Shown piece after piece: positions 45,459 to 56,599 of a stretch of 64,000 nt of DNA. The DNA is from Warburgia ugandensis (taxonomy: Eukaryota > Streptophyta > Magnoliopsida > Canellales > Canellaceae), in assembly GCA_035236585.1 (NCBI GenBank), contig CP141136.1, positions 30,650,949-30,714,948 of the forward strand, written 5' to 3'. Every line of letters starts with the position of its first letter. Position 1 is the first letter of the stretch. The notes under the pieces are model-generated. The model saw only the letters and a program-made list of their open reading frames with translations. It ran no database searches and was not told the DNA's origin. The translations under genes and the position numbers were made by a program.

Positions 45459-48400
45459 TCATAATGTAGCTGTGGTGGAGTCATCCACTGGATTCCAGTG
45501 TCGGTTGTAGAACCACAAAGAATCAGCAAGTATGGCATCTCCGTCTTGATTGCGGTGCCAACTGTAGAAGGCGTGGGTTCGGTTCTTAATGTCAAAAATG
45601 GCATGACCAAAGCTTGCTTCCCGATAGGCAGAGTACTTTGGCTGTGGCTCTGTCATGCTGAAGAGAGTAAAACAAAGTACTAAGCAAATGTCCATTCAAC
45701 TTTGAAACCATTAGTAGCAAATTTGAGAAGCACAAATATAAGTCGTAGCCTTCGGTGATAGATTTATTTACTTGGTTGCAAGTCCTTCTAGATTTCCTCC
45801 ATCGCCAATGGTGATGTAAGCAGGAGCAGATTGATCATGTACTGGATTGCATGCCCCATTCACTATATTGTATGCAATGTTTGAGACTCGTTCCTGCATG
45901 ATTACAACACTATAGTGTCAATCACTCGCTGGTATATGGAAATATGGTACACGGAAAGATAGTTGGAATTGCAAAAGCGCATTCTATGGGAGAGTCATGC
46001 TCTAAGTATGAAAGCTCCAACATCTATGCAGAAACATCCCTTTCATGTTTGGATCATCATCAAAGAGGTTGATTACATCAGAGAGATTCCTATTTATTTA
46101 TTTCTCATGCTGTTACATGGAACTTCTGAATGATGCCAAGGGTGGTTACTATGAAGCCAAACACATCCCTCAGCACTCTATTTTTCTCTACTGTTATTAT
46201 CTGCCGCCTTTGAAGGCATCAAGTGAAGGAATGTGGATCCACCCTGGTTTTATGTCCATATATATATTTAGCAGCTGTTAGCTTGTTAGTACATCCAGTA
46301 AGGATTCTCTTCACCATGTGGAGCTAGCTCTAGGGAGCAGTCTATAGTAAACTTTGTGAGATTCAGATGCCAACTAAATTATTGGTAAGAATAACTCAAG
46401 AATTATCATTCCTGTAGAGAATCAGCAGTTTTTATATAAATATCAACAAGGCAAGGTCACACAGGGACAAGTCTAGAATATATACTAATAATACGCAGAA
46501 CCCCGCCAGGACTACCACCATAAGAAAGAGACCTTGTTTTCTTTTATCGGGTAAAAGAGATAGGTAACTAGGAGATAAAACAGTAAACTCTACCTAGTAA
46601 ATAGCAAGACTTACCAACATTCTGAAATCCAAAGGACAAAGTTTCAACAGAGGAAACTCAAAAGGTAAGTTGACCACAACAAATTAACTAGTTAAAAGGG
46701 CAGCTCCGATGCACCAAGGACCAATATTACGCAGTCTCACCTTGCATTTTGCAAGAGGCTGTTTCCACGCCTTGAACCCATGACCTCAAGGTCACCGACG
46801 ACAAATCTACCATTGCAACAACAAATTAACTAATTAAGAATTGCAAAATATGCAACACACTATTAAGGCTATTAAGGACTAAATATAATCATCAAACTCA
46901 TATTAGCACGTTTTTCATGTTCTTTCCATGATTTTTACACTGTTGATGGTGCAAAACCAATGTTCCTGTTGGATTATTTTTTCTGTATTGATTTACTTGA
47001 TTGCAAATTAAGAAAATGTTCAATTATATTTTGTGGTTTGTCTACCCCAAAATGGATAGTTCTCCTTTTCTTTTGAATGCCCAAAATGAATAGTTATTCT
47101 TCCCAACTCATACAAATGAAATGCCATTAATCAACGTAAAGGAGTATCATAACCATCAAACCTTGTTCTTCTGTTTCCATCTGACAAGCTATCCGGAAAC
47201 AAGACTTCAATGCATACAGCAACGCATTTGAACAAGAACAAAAGCTTCTACTGCAGTATTGATGTCATCTCATGACATCAGACAACTTCCTGTATTTCAT
47301 AACACGCTCTCATAGCCTCAAACTCCATACGTATGACATTTTTAATGGTTAGGATTTGAAATAGATAGAATACTTAAACACAGAGATCCAAACACTAAGG
47401 TCTCAAAGGAAATGAATCCATCAAAAAGTTCTAATATTAGAAGGGTAAACTTCCTTCTGATTATCTTAAAGTGCATTTCAGTGCACAACCAAGTAACAAT
47501 TTGATTGACATCCAAATTCAACCTTTTGCTCCGGCAATAGCTAAATAGAACAGAAGCTCTACGAGGGAAATTGTCACTTACTGATCGTTCATAGGCATGA
47601 ACATGGCCTGCAAATACAATGTCAACTTTGTATTGCACAAACCATGGCTCATACATCACACGCATGGTTTCTCCTTCCATGTAGTGATAGTTGTAACTGT
47701 TATACCATGCTGCGTGCAAGAGAATAATCAACCATGGTGTTTCATTCCTGTCAACTTTTGGTAGCTCCTTCTCAAGCCATTTGTACTGAGGAGTGTATTT
47801 ACCTACAACATAAAGGTATAATAGCTAGATACAGTCATGAATTATCAAATTGTACAGTTAGGGTGCAATTAAGAACAATGGATGATTTAATTGAGAAGAT
47901 AACAGCCATTAACACACAAATACATTCTTACCATATGCTGAATATGATGACAGGACTATGATATATGCTGAAGCTCGCTTGATGGAGTACCAAAATGGAG
48001 TTGTACTCCCGGATGTTCTGTATGGTACATGATAACGATGACTGTATGGCTTAAAAGGCACATTTTCACCCCGCAAAGAATTTCCACCAGTTCATAAGTT
48101 TAAAGCTTTCAAGAACCAGTCAAAATCTAATATTCTGGTCAGCCACTTCATCGCCATTTAGGTGAGTACACAGTTTGCTCATTGCTAGGCAAGATGAATA
48201 TAAGGACCTCAAATTAACTTGCTTTTGCATTATTACCTTTTAGACTGCATGAAGTATCAACTATCATACTCGACTCTTGGGCTGAAGTAATAGAGAGTCA
48301 CTGGGAAAAATGGAAATCAAAGTTTTGTAGAATTAATAGTACTTGAACTTTCTGTGATTATTAAAATTTTTAGGATTAGTGAGCTTGATAATAATAGACC

Positions 48401-51400
48401 CATAGATCTTTAGCAGGCATTAGTGGGTTACATTATGGTACACCAAGAGATAAGAGCGGCTAATGAAATTGGTTGGGCTACAGGGAAAAGGTAAAGAATC
48501 TAACCAGTTTGACAGATATTCAAGGATGTGTTTCGAACTCCTGAATAATCTCCTTAGCATTTATGGCAGTGAGTTGATAATGCAATGTAAAACAAATTTG
48601 ACAGGAGAAAAATGCTGAAAATGTAAAATTCAAGAATTTAAGATCACTAAAGTTGCTATGTTGACTTGCAGAACTTGACAGCTCCCTGGACCATTGAGAA
48701 GAAACTTGCCTGGTGGAGACCTATGATTTTGTTGGACACTTCTAATTCACTCTCGTGTCATGTAGGACACACTTGGGCAAGAAACCCGTGTTGACACTTG
48801 TGCAGACATGTCCACACATATTAAAAAGCATCCAACTAAAAAAAAAAAAGCCTTTCATGTGGCACTTTGAATTTTCATTATAACTTTCATATGGAGCTAC
48901 TGCGTATTGTCTTCTTCTCCAGATTTTGTTTAATTTAGACTTTTTGTAACATTTATTAATTTATTTTTTTGCCATGTCCCTGTGCCTGGAATTTAAGGAG
49001 CTGTCATCTCAGACACCAGTAACTGTGTCATGTCCAAACACCCATGTTAGTGTCCACTGATCATAGTAGGTCCAGACTGCCAAGCAAGCTGTAGACAATC
49101 ATAGCCTGCCTAAGATTTCCTGCTGCATACTTAGTCTGAGAAAGCAGTGAACCAAGAAAGTTGGCAATCTCCATAGAGATAATACTATCCCACAGAATTA
49201 TTGCTTCCACAAGTCCTTGCCTGCATAGTTTGAGCTAAATCATAAAGTTGATATGCTTCAAAGTTTCAGCTGTTATCTGGGGCTACTGTGGAAAGAAATA
49301 TATGTCAGAGCTTTCAATGGTGTCTGTGCCAAGTATAAGGTGATATGGAGTAGAAATGTAAAATCTTCTATGCTGTGACAGGACAAGTGATATCAATAAA
49401 GGAGTTTGAAGGGTTCCCTGCACAAAAAGCTCAGAACCAAACGTAAGGAAGTAATTGAAGAACCGGGAAGTAAACAACAATGCAAGCCGAGGTGGGAACC
49501 TATGATGGATGGAATTTTCAAATTCAAGTTCAGAGGGTCATCAATTGGAAACCCAGGACCATCAGGCATTGGAGGGATTTGTACTAATCACAATGGAGAT
49601 TCATTATGTTCCTTTTCTGGACCAATTGGAGTCATAGACTCTACTGAAGCAGAATGTTAGGCCATCCCTAAGGGTATTAAGATTTGGATTGACAACCATC
49701 TATCCCTTCTATTTGTAGAAAGGGACTCCTACAATAACATTTCCTTGATTAAGAACAACATAGGGATACCATGGAGGCTGAAGACTACATTGACCAGATT
49801 TGAGAGTGGATTCAGGGAAAAGTCATTTCCTTCAAACACATTTACTGGTCAACAAATGAACAGGCAAATTCCCCTGCCAAAGCGGTTGTGCATCAGACCA
49901 AATCTCTCATTGTGGCTCAGGGAAATCATGTCTTATATTCTGCTTACCATTGGTCTTGGCGTGGTAACGTGCTTCTGCATTTATAGTATCCTTTGTTCCT
50001 CTAGAGTCTTAGACTGCCTCAGTCTTTCCAATGTAAGTTTTTCAACTCATTGAATTCTAAATCATTCAAGAAAAAGAACAACTATATATGTCCTGCTAGA
50101 ATGCCAAATGACAAATTACTATAGCCTAATAGTAGGTCATGTCAAGAGGTATCACATGTGTAAAATTTGACAAAGATAGATATCATGCATTTTCAAGTTT
50201 TTAAAATTTCTTCGGTTCAACTCACAAAGATAGACACTGTCAAAATCTTTCAACTGGTTGTTTCAACTAGCACAGGCAGCAATATCCTAGCCATTAACAT
50301 TGAAGTGTTAAATTTGTTGAAGAACTATATATTAAATCATTTATTATATTAAAGAGGGCATAAGATATGACTAAATAAACTAATATAGTGAGCAATAATA
50401 GGCAAAACAAGCACATCACAATCTGAGACAAGGGAATTCAGTATAGTTTATTGAGTTTATCAATCAGTACTAAATAGAAAGGGAGCCTTGGTGCAACGGT
50501 AAAAGTTGTCGTCATGTGACCTTGAGGTCATAGGTTCAAGGCGTGGAATCAGCCTCTTGCAGAATGCAGGATAAGGCTGCCTACTATAAGCCCTTGTGGT
50601 CCACCCTTCCCCGGACCCTGCATAGGCGGGAGCTTCGTGCACCAAGGCTGCCCTTTTATCAATCAGTACTAAATAGAGGGCTTACAAATTCAGGAGCAAA
50701 ATCAATTTCATGATTTCCCACAGTCCATATCCATGGCTGATATGCAGCACTTCTCTCAACAAATCTGCCCCAAGTGTCCCATCTGACATTGTCATGATAC
50801 GGATAATTATCTGCATAAGAGAGGTCCCCAACAAACAGTACAGTTTGTCCTTTTGTTGACTGGTAATGAGTTAGTGTCTTATTTGAATCATAGCTCTGAC
50901 CAAGATCCCCTGCATGCAATTTGATATGGTGAACATCCATGGGAAAGCAGTCAACACTAAAAATACGCAGATAAGCAGATAATACATAGAAAGAGATGTA
51001 AATTGGCCAAATATCTTTCCACAACTTCAGCATATAATTAAAGGTCCCACTATGAAATCTGGAAAATGTTGGTCCCCGATCTTGAAAAATGTCATATCCA
51101 TTCAGCATGAGAAAAGGTTTTAAGCTTTTACCAAGGCATGTTATAGTCATCTTCTATAAAATGAAAAAACAACAATGGGCTGCCTGGTGCATGAAGCTCC
51201 TACATATGTGGGGTCCAGGCAAGGACGGACCACAAAGAGTCAATAGTATGCAGCCTTACCTTGTATTTTTGCAAGAGACTGTTTCCACACCTTGAATCTG
51301 TGACCTTCAAGTCACACGATGACAACTCTACTGTTGTGCCAAGACTCCCCTTCATATCACTGTAATAGTCAAAGACTTCATTCCATTTCAAGCCAAAAGC

Positions 51401-54400
51401 AACAAAATCATAGGAAAACTCACATGTTTGTGTTAGGAGCAGATGGCCCAGTTACCACCCACAGTAACATCATGCTGCCAAAGTTGCACATCTAGCAACA
51501 GGTTGACTAGAAAGACAGGTAACCACTCTTCTTTCATATTCCAATTCTAAATACATCATCATCATCATCATCAAGACCTTATCCCAATTAGGGGTCGGCC
51601 ACATGAATCTTATTCCTCCATTCCTCTCTATTAAGTACCATGGTTTCATTTAGTCCCAAAGTTTGTACCATGGTTTCATTTAGTCCCAAAGTTTTTAAAT
51701 CTTTCCTCACCACTTCTATCCATATTCTTTTGGGCCTTCCTCTTGCCCTTTTAGAACCTTCTACTTGTATTGCCTCACTCTTTCCAACCGATGCCATTGT
51801 TAGTCTCCTTTGAACATGTCCAAACCATCTAAGTCTAATCTCCCTCATCTTGTTACCTATTGATGCTATCCCAAAATTTCCTCTAATATTTTCATTTCTA
51901 ATTCTATCCTTTCTTGTCTTACCACTCATCCATCTCAACATCCTCATTTCTGCGATGCTCATCCTATGAGCATGATGTTCCTTAACTTCCCAACACTGAT
52001 CCATAGAGCATGGCCGGCCTTATGGCCATCCTATAGAATTTTCCTTTTACTTTGAGTGGCACCAGCCGATCACACAAAACTCCAAATGCACATTTCCATT
52101 TGTTCCAACCCGGTTGGATTCTCTAGGTAACCTTCCTCTCAATCTCTCGACTCTCATGAATTATTGATCCTAAGTACCGAAAGTGGTCTTCTACGGGGAC
52201 TTCTGGTTATCAATCTTGACCGGTGTTCCACTGCTACTCCTCTCCTTGCTAAAATTGCATTCCATATATTCTGTCTTAGTTCAGCTCATTTTAAATCCTT
52301 TAGATTCTAATGCTTCATATTGTTTCTCCTGCAATTGTCTTCCCCATGGCTTCAATCACAGTAGGTTCTAATGCTTCATATTGTTTCTCCTGCAATTGTC
52401 TTCCCCATGGCTTCAATCGCAGTAGGTTCTCATTGGAATTGATTAGAATCACTTTGACAGTGTGTGTGTGTGCGTGCGCAAGAAGACAAAGAAGCAAAGG
52501 CAACAATTGAAGGCAGAGGGGGATGTACAATCAAAAATCCTTCCAATGACACCATCTGATTTTATAAATGGCATCCACATGGAGCCTGAATTATTAACAT
52601 CTATCTGGAAAAAGCTAATTCCTTTTATATATCCTAAATATATCCATATTTCTAATGTTACTGATGATGAGAACAGCATAATTTAGATACTTGTTTCCAC
52701 CTTTATTCATGATAGGAAACAGAACATATCGATATCAACTCAGATTGCAGTCCTCATCAGCAGTAACTGCTTCCATCAATTCTTCCTATAATGAGAAGAG
52801 AAGGGTACTGATCCTCAATGTTGAGGCCGAAGGGTCAACACATGCAACTCCAACCATCAAGCTAAACGGAGGTTATTAATCCTTCCTACCATGCTATTCA
52901 CTTAGAAATTTGTATGGACATCTGATATGTGGAGATTACAGCTTTACAAGGAAATCTATAAGAATGATCATCCAAATTCTAATTGATGTGAGTTAATGTG
53001 ACATAAAGTTCATATTGCCTAGTATTCACTGAAGTTTTTGCAAACAGCAGTTAAAAAAATAGATTCAAATGAGAACCTACTTCAGTTGGTAATCAAATTG
53101 ATCTGAAGTTCTGAACCACTCTCTCTCTCTCTCTCTAATAGCTTCATAGAGAATCTATTTGACCATCTCTCCTTATGTTGGTTATACACAATTCTGAACC
53201 TCCTTTAGAATTTACGAGTGAAGTGAGAAGTTTAACCCTTCTATAACTTTTGACTGGCTGCTGCTCTTTATATATGAAGAAAAGCTAAAAAACCTTCTAC
53301 ATGAAAGAATGCCACGCTATCATTCATGAAACATTCATGGCAAGCACTCTCTTTCCTTCACATAAATGTAGTGGACACCTTGACAAATCAGAAAATAATG
53401 TCCAGGCTCCTATCACTATGTAACTACCAAAATCTTTGTCTTGTGTTTCACACCCCTAGTGATGTAATAAGGCCGAAAGGTCATGGTCATGTCACTATGA
53501 TGATGCAAGTATTGGAGGTCTATTTCAGTAGTGCACTAGTTCAGCTGTCTCAGACTTTTCAATGACTTCTATGAGTGTATTACTCTCCAAAAATAGCTAT
53601 ATTGAAGCGCCTCACATTGTTGGGTCGGGCCAGAATACCTCCTTGCTGTGCAAATGCAATCAGGGAGGTAGTGTCCAGAACTTTAGCAGACGCCTCTTAT
53701 AAGCTTGTATTTAAAAAGTCACTCACTCATGGATAGAGCAAAGGCAGCTGCCAGTCTCCAGGAGCCGGCATCTACATCCTTACTAATCCACTCATAAGAG
53801 GCCCAAAATTCCAAGCCTATCCACTAAAGAAAAGAACAAGTACATGGAAAGAGTCTTTACCATAGAAACACAAGTTGGAAGGGCCATAGATCACGAACTT
53901 CTGGATGCAAGAGTTCGAGTTTTAATTAATATATTACCCAGCCATCTACACTTGGACATTATGCTTAGTTTGTTGGATTAAATTGGTATGGTGACACTGC
54001 CTCTGTAAACAATTTGATAACCTTTTAAAACCATTACATTGAAGGCAACCCTCATGTTCTGATTCCCTGTCCTTAGGAAGGTTGTGTTATTAAAGACTCT
54101 AATGAATTTATAACCATATTAGCTAAGCTTGAGGCTATTCCACATCTTTGCTGGACTACAACGAAAAGGTCTGTTACCACTGTGGCAAACTTTTGTTAGA
54201 TCTTATCAAAGGGATTGAATGTGGAGCCTGAAGAGTTCTTCTAGTTGGGATCCAGATTCAATGCACTAGATTGTAGACTTTCTAATTTATGCACTAGATC
54301 GCAGACTTTCTAATTTATGCACCAGATCATAAAGATAAACTGGTTCATTACCAACCTAGCAAACTAAATCTAACTTTTTTAGTATTTAGAAGTGCCAAAT

Positions 54401-56500
54401 GGGGTGACTGCAGTGCTCTTTCTACACATTTGGTATTTGGATCTCCTCCCTAAAGAAAGGCAGTTTATAGCTGTTTTCACTTGGATTTAGCTTCAAAATA
54501 TAAATTAGCAAAATTTAAACTTATTGAAACAACTATCCAAAGAAAGACTAGGAATTTAGCTGAAAAGATACTAATTCTTTTAGAGGACTGGATAGCTACA
54601 CGGTGGTATATCATGTGAAAACACTAACGGACATATATTGTGCATGACTGTTTTAGGTCCAGACATTTTCCTTGAGATTATGTGATGTAAGGTAAGGCTA
54701 CGTACTATAGACCCTTGTGGTCCACCCTTCCCCGGACCCTGCATACGCAGGAGCTTCGTGCACTGGGGCTGCCCTTTATTATGCGATGTGTTCTCTGAAT
54801 TTTCTTAATTTTGTATTGGCATTTCTGGAAATGTACTGCCACGCTATTGGTATTAAACAAGAATGTTGCTGCCTTGGGATTACCCTTGCCCTTTGTTTAC
54901 TTGACTTCTTTGTAGAACTAATAGTCTGCCAGGATTATACTAGAATTATTATAGAAGTCTCAGGGGGTGCCACCAAGTTGAATGCTTTAAGAAAATTTCT
55001 TATCAAAAACAACTGAGAAATATGTGACATCTCGGGGAAAAATTAAGATGTTTTTTAAATGTTTGTGATCTCATTCCAGAAAATCAAAGCTGATTTTATT
55101 TTGTGACTTTGTTCTCATATCACTGCAAAGGAAACTGATTGCTCAGCTTACTCAAGTGTTTCTTCTCTGGATGTATGTTGGAAGTCTATCAGTAATTTTT
55201 TCTTTTCTTATTTTTGTCAATAAGTGGCTCCTTATGCTCTCATTTCATTCTTGTCGGTTTTCCTTCAATGTAGTTATCTTTCAAAAGATAATCAACAGCT
55301 TTGCTAATTGTTTACTTATAAAACACAAGTGCATTGAATCAGTATCATATCAATATAGAAAAAATCAGGTACTTTCTTGAAATCATCCAGAATCAGTTTG
55401 TTGGAGTCAACAATATCAAGAACTACAGACTGTAGGAAAGTAACTTATGAGAGGAAAAGTACCTATAAGTCTGAAAGTATATGGAACATCTGGACCAACC
55501 CATGGAGGAGTTCTAAACCAGAAATGTCTTGCTGTATTGCCAATACCAACTTCATAGAAGTATCTGGTATCAAACTGCACCAATGTTCTATTTCATCAAT
55601 TGAAATCTAAAAATGTAATATAATGTAGGAAGATAAGGTAATTCAAAAGCATTTCCTTGTAGATAAATTAGAGAGGTGAAATGAACACTGAGAAGTAGAA
55701 ACTGTAATTGAAAGGGAATTTACCTTCAACTTGTTGATCGTGCAGTGATGAATATAGCCCGAAGTATAGTTGTAGAATTTGTAGGTAGTAAGAATACCCT
55801 CAGCTCGATACTTCATCTTGTCCTTTGCAGTCCCATACAGTACTGTATTCGAACCAGGTTCATCCATAGTGACCCAGGAAATGATTACTCCATTTCCCAC
55901 ATGGTCTCCTTTAGTTATATGAACCTTAACAATAGAACCCGCAGATATTAAAGAAGCATAACGCCATGGATTCAATGAAAACACTGAATCAGCAAACTTC
56001 AATGTAGAACAGATTGAAGAAGCATTTATCTTCCTTTGCTTTCTTATGCAAATTTGAGACCCATGATCTCAAACTAAATACAGGAAACTTAAATGCCAAC
56101 CAGAGCTATAAATAAGTTTATCCAAAGAGTAAGAAAACAGAAAGAGACAAAATTTAGTTTTGGAAGATGACGGCAAAGAACCCAAAACATGCATCAACCA
56201 GTAAGACTCCACACATAGCAAAGAAGCGTGTTAGAGGCACAAATTGAAACAAAAATAATCACCAAACAAGCAAAATGAGGAAATGGGTAGGGATCAAACA
56301 CGATTCAGAAAGATAGAGTGAGAAGAAAATAGTACCTGCTGAGTTGCATTATAACCAGGAGGAATACGAAAGATATCACTATCCAGAGGCATATCCACAG
56401 TTTTCTCAACTTTCCTAACAAAACTACTAGTGGTTCCTCCATAGCAGACTGCAACTGCTTGCAAGATGAAGCACAGGACAAAGACCTTCACGCCCATCAT
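45459..56500 (-). CDS. Purple acid phosphatase PAP-C, eight exons
   Basis: A secreted plant purple acid phosphatase (binuclear metallohydrolase that releases phosphate from esters). Exons, 5' to 3': 56500-56336, 55924-55724, 55574-55463, 50909-50686, 48070-47932, 47802-47582, 45893-45772, 45657-45459. They total 1383 bases (460 residues), usual for the high-molecular-weight PAP family, and join in frame. Residues 1-21 are a signal peptide (hydrophobic [16 protein letters not shown]). All seven metal ligands are present: D161 (GDLGQ), D188 and Y191 (GDLSYAD), N225 (GNHE), H310 (LLHAAWYN), H347 and H349 (GHVHAYER). A cysteine in NGACNP (exon 7) matches the dimer-linking cysteine region of the family. 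Seven of eight acceptors and all donors are canonical. Intron 4 ends in GG, not AG, just before GGTGAAAATG (48070). Introns 3 (4.5 kb) and 4 (2.6 kb) hold LINE and SINE copies. Probably functional unless the GG acceptor blocks splicing. Confidence 0.88.
45900..46695. other. PAP-C intron 6, 3' half; no gene
   Basis: Intron sequence between exons 6 and 7. Short frames only. It contains the SINE at 46696-46817 at its upstream edge. Confidence 0.5.
46696..46817 (-). mobile_element. Au-like SINE, copy 2, shortened, in PAP-C intron 6
   Basis: The minus strand carries the tRNA-like head and the GAGGTCATGGGTTCAAGGCG B-box region, but the middle GTGGTCC...CCGGACCC part is mostly missing. It is flanked by 20-base target duplications (46676-46695 and 46818-46837) that differ at one position, so the insertion is clear-cut and fairly old. 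Confidence 0.85.
48100..49440. other. PAP-C intron 4, downstream half; no gene
   Basis: Intron sequence with local similarity to PAP-B intron 4 near 48560-48670. No coding domain. A poly-A run lies near 48838. Confidence 0.5.
49450..49905 (+). mobile_element. L1-type LINE RNase H relic in PAP-C intron 4
   Basis: The plus strand reads [20 protein letters not shown], then [17 protein letters not shown], a stop at 49658-49660, and in the same frame [35 protein letters not shown] frame change leads into [15 protein letters not shown]. This is the RNase H domain found at the C-terminus of many plant L1 LINEs. The first catalytic aspartate (usually in FDGSS) reads as Arg, and the last (usually ADxLAK) as Asn. 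No reverse transcriptase is attached. It lies antisense to the host gene. Confidence 0.8.
49910..50455. other. PAP-C intron 4, no gene
   Basis: AT-rich intron sequence between the L1 relic and the SINE near exon 4. AACTCACAAAGATAGA-like phrases repeat near 50170 and 50218. No domain. Confidence 0.4.
50479..50654 (+). mobile_element. Au-like SINE, copy 3, full length
   Basis: About 176 bases. The tRNA-like head GGGAGCCTTGGTGCAACGGT contains the A box, and GGTTCAAGGC is the B box. The body GTGGTCCACCCTTCCCCGGA, typical of Au SINEs, follows, and the end is GCTGCCCTTTT. A perfect 23-base target duplication flanks it (50456-50478 and 50655-50677). It lies in PAP-C intron 4, about 30 bases after the exon 4 donor (50685), in opposite orientation to the gene. 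The perfect duplication marks a recent insertion. Confidence 0.95.
51178..51352 (-). mobile_element. Au-like SINE, copy 4, in PAP-C intron 3
   Basis: Full-length minus-strand copy from AAGGGGAGTCTTGGCACAAC (near 51352) to the GCACCAGGCAGCCC end (near 51180), with the B box and the GTCC...GGACCCC body. Target duplications are not clear. Confidence 0.85.
51555..52313 (-). mobile_element. RTE-C LINE, 5'-truncated, in PAP-C intron 3
   Basis: The (ATC)n tail at 51555-51572 is followed by the C-terminal part of the RTE protein on the minus strand: [19 protein letters not shown]-equivalent near 52230, [68 protein letters not shown], ending VADP. Homology to RTE-B stops at TTCTAATGC (about 52313). 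About 27 bases (TGGTTTCATTTAGTCCCAAA and following) are duplicated at 51640 and 51670, and a short peptide repeat (TLGLNETMV) duplicates in the frame. Same strand as the gene. Confidence 0.9.
52305..52426. repeat. Two tandem 61-base units at the RTE-C edge
   Basis: Units 52305-52365 and 52366-52426 are almost identical (TTCTAATGCTTCATATTG ... CCCCATGGCTTCAATCACAG / ...CGCAG). The first nine bases of each unit are also RTE sequence, so the truncation point and the duplication coincide. Confidence 0.9.
52430..54685. other. PAP-C intron 3, middle; no supported gene
   Basis: It contains a short GT run near 52460 and a CT run at 53121-53140. Decayed frames near 53600-54300 might be old LINE sequence, but no conserved block was recognised. 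Confidence 0.4.
54690..54777 (+). mobile_element. Au-like SINE, 3' half, copy 5
   Basis: GGTAAGGCTACGTACTATAG through CCCTTGTGGTCCACCCTTCC to GGGGCTGCCCTTTA matches the second half of copy 3. The tRNA-like head is absent (5'-truncated). Confidence 0.85.
54780..55460. other. PAP-C intron 3, upstream part; no gene
   Basis: Open frames at 54717-55016 and 55156-55380 show no domain or splice context. They lie within the intron and on the opposite strand to the gene. Confidence 0.4.
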
Positions 56501-56553
56501 CTTTCACCTTCCGGCCTCCCACCTGAACAGCAAGTTCTCCACGAAAAACCCAG

Positions 56554-56594
56554 CTATTTAAGCAGACGACTTCTTTGAATCAAGGGGAATATCC
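56554..56594 (-). promoter_or_regulatory. PAP-C core promoter: TATA-like box and PHR1-type site
   Basis: TTAAATAG (56561-56554) lies 54 bases before the ATG at 56500. GGATATTC (56594-56587) matches GNATATNC, the P1BS site of the phosphate-starvation regulator PHR1. The spacing and the intervening CCCCTTGATTCAAAGAAGT phrase are shared with PAP-B. Confidence 0.65.
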
Positions 56595-56599
56595 ATAGC

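Noticed and set aside
50479-50654. tRNA gene suggested by A- and B-box-like motifs
   Set aside because: The boxes belong to the tRNA-like head of a SINE with target duplications. No cloverleaf continues beyond them.
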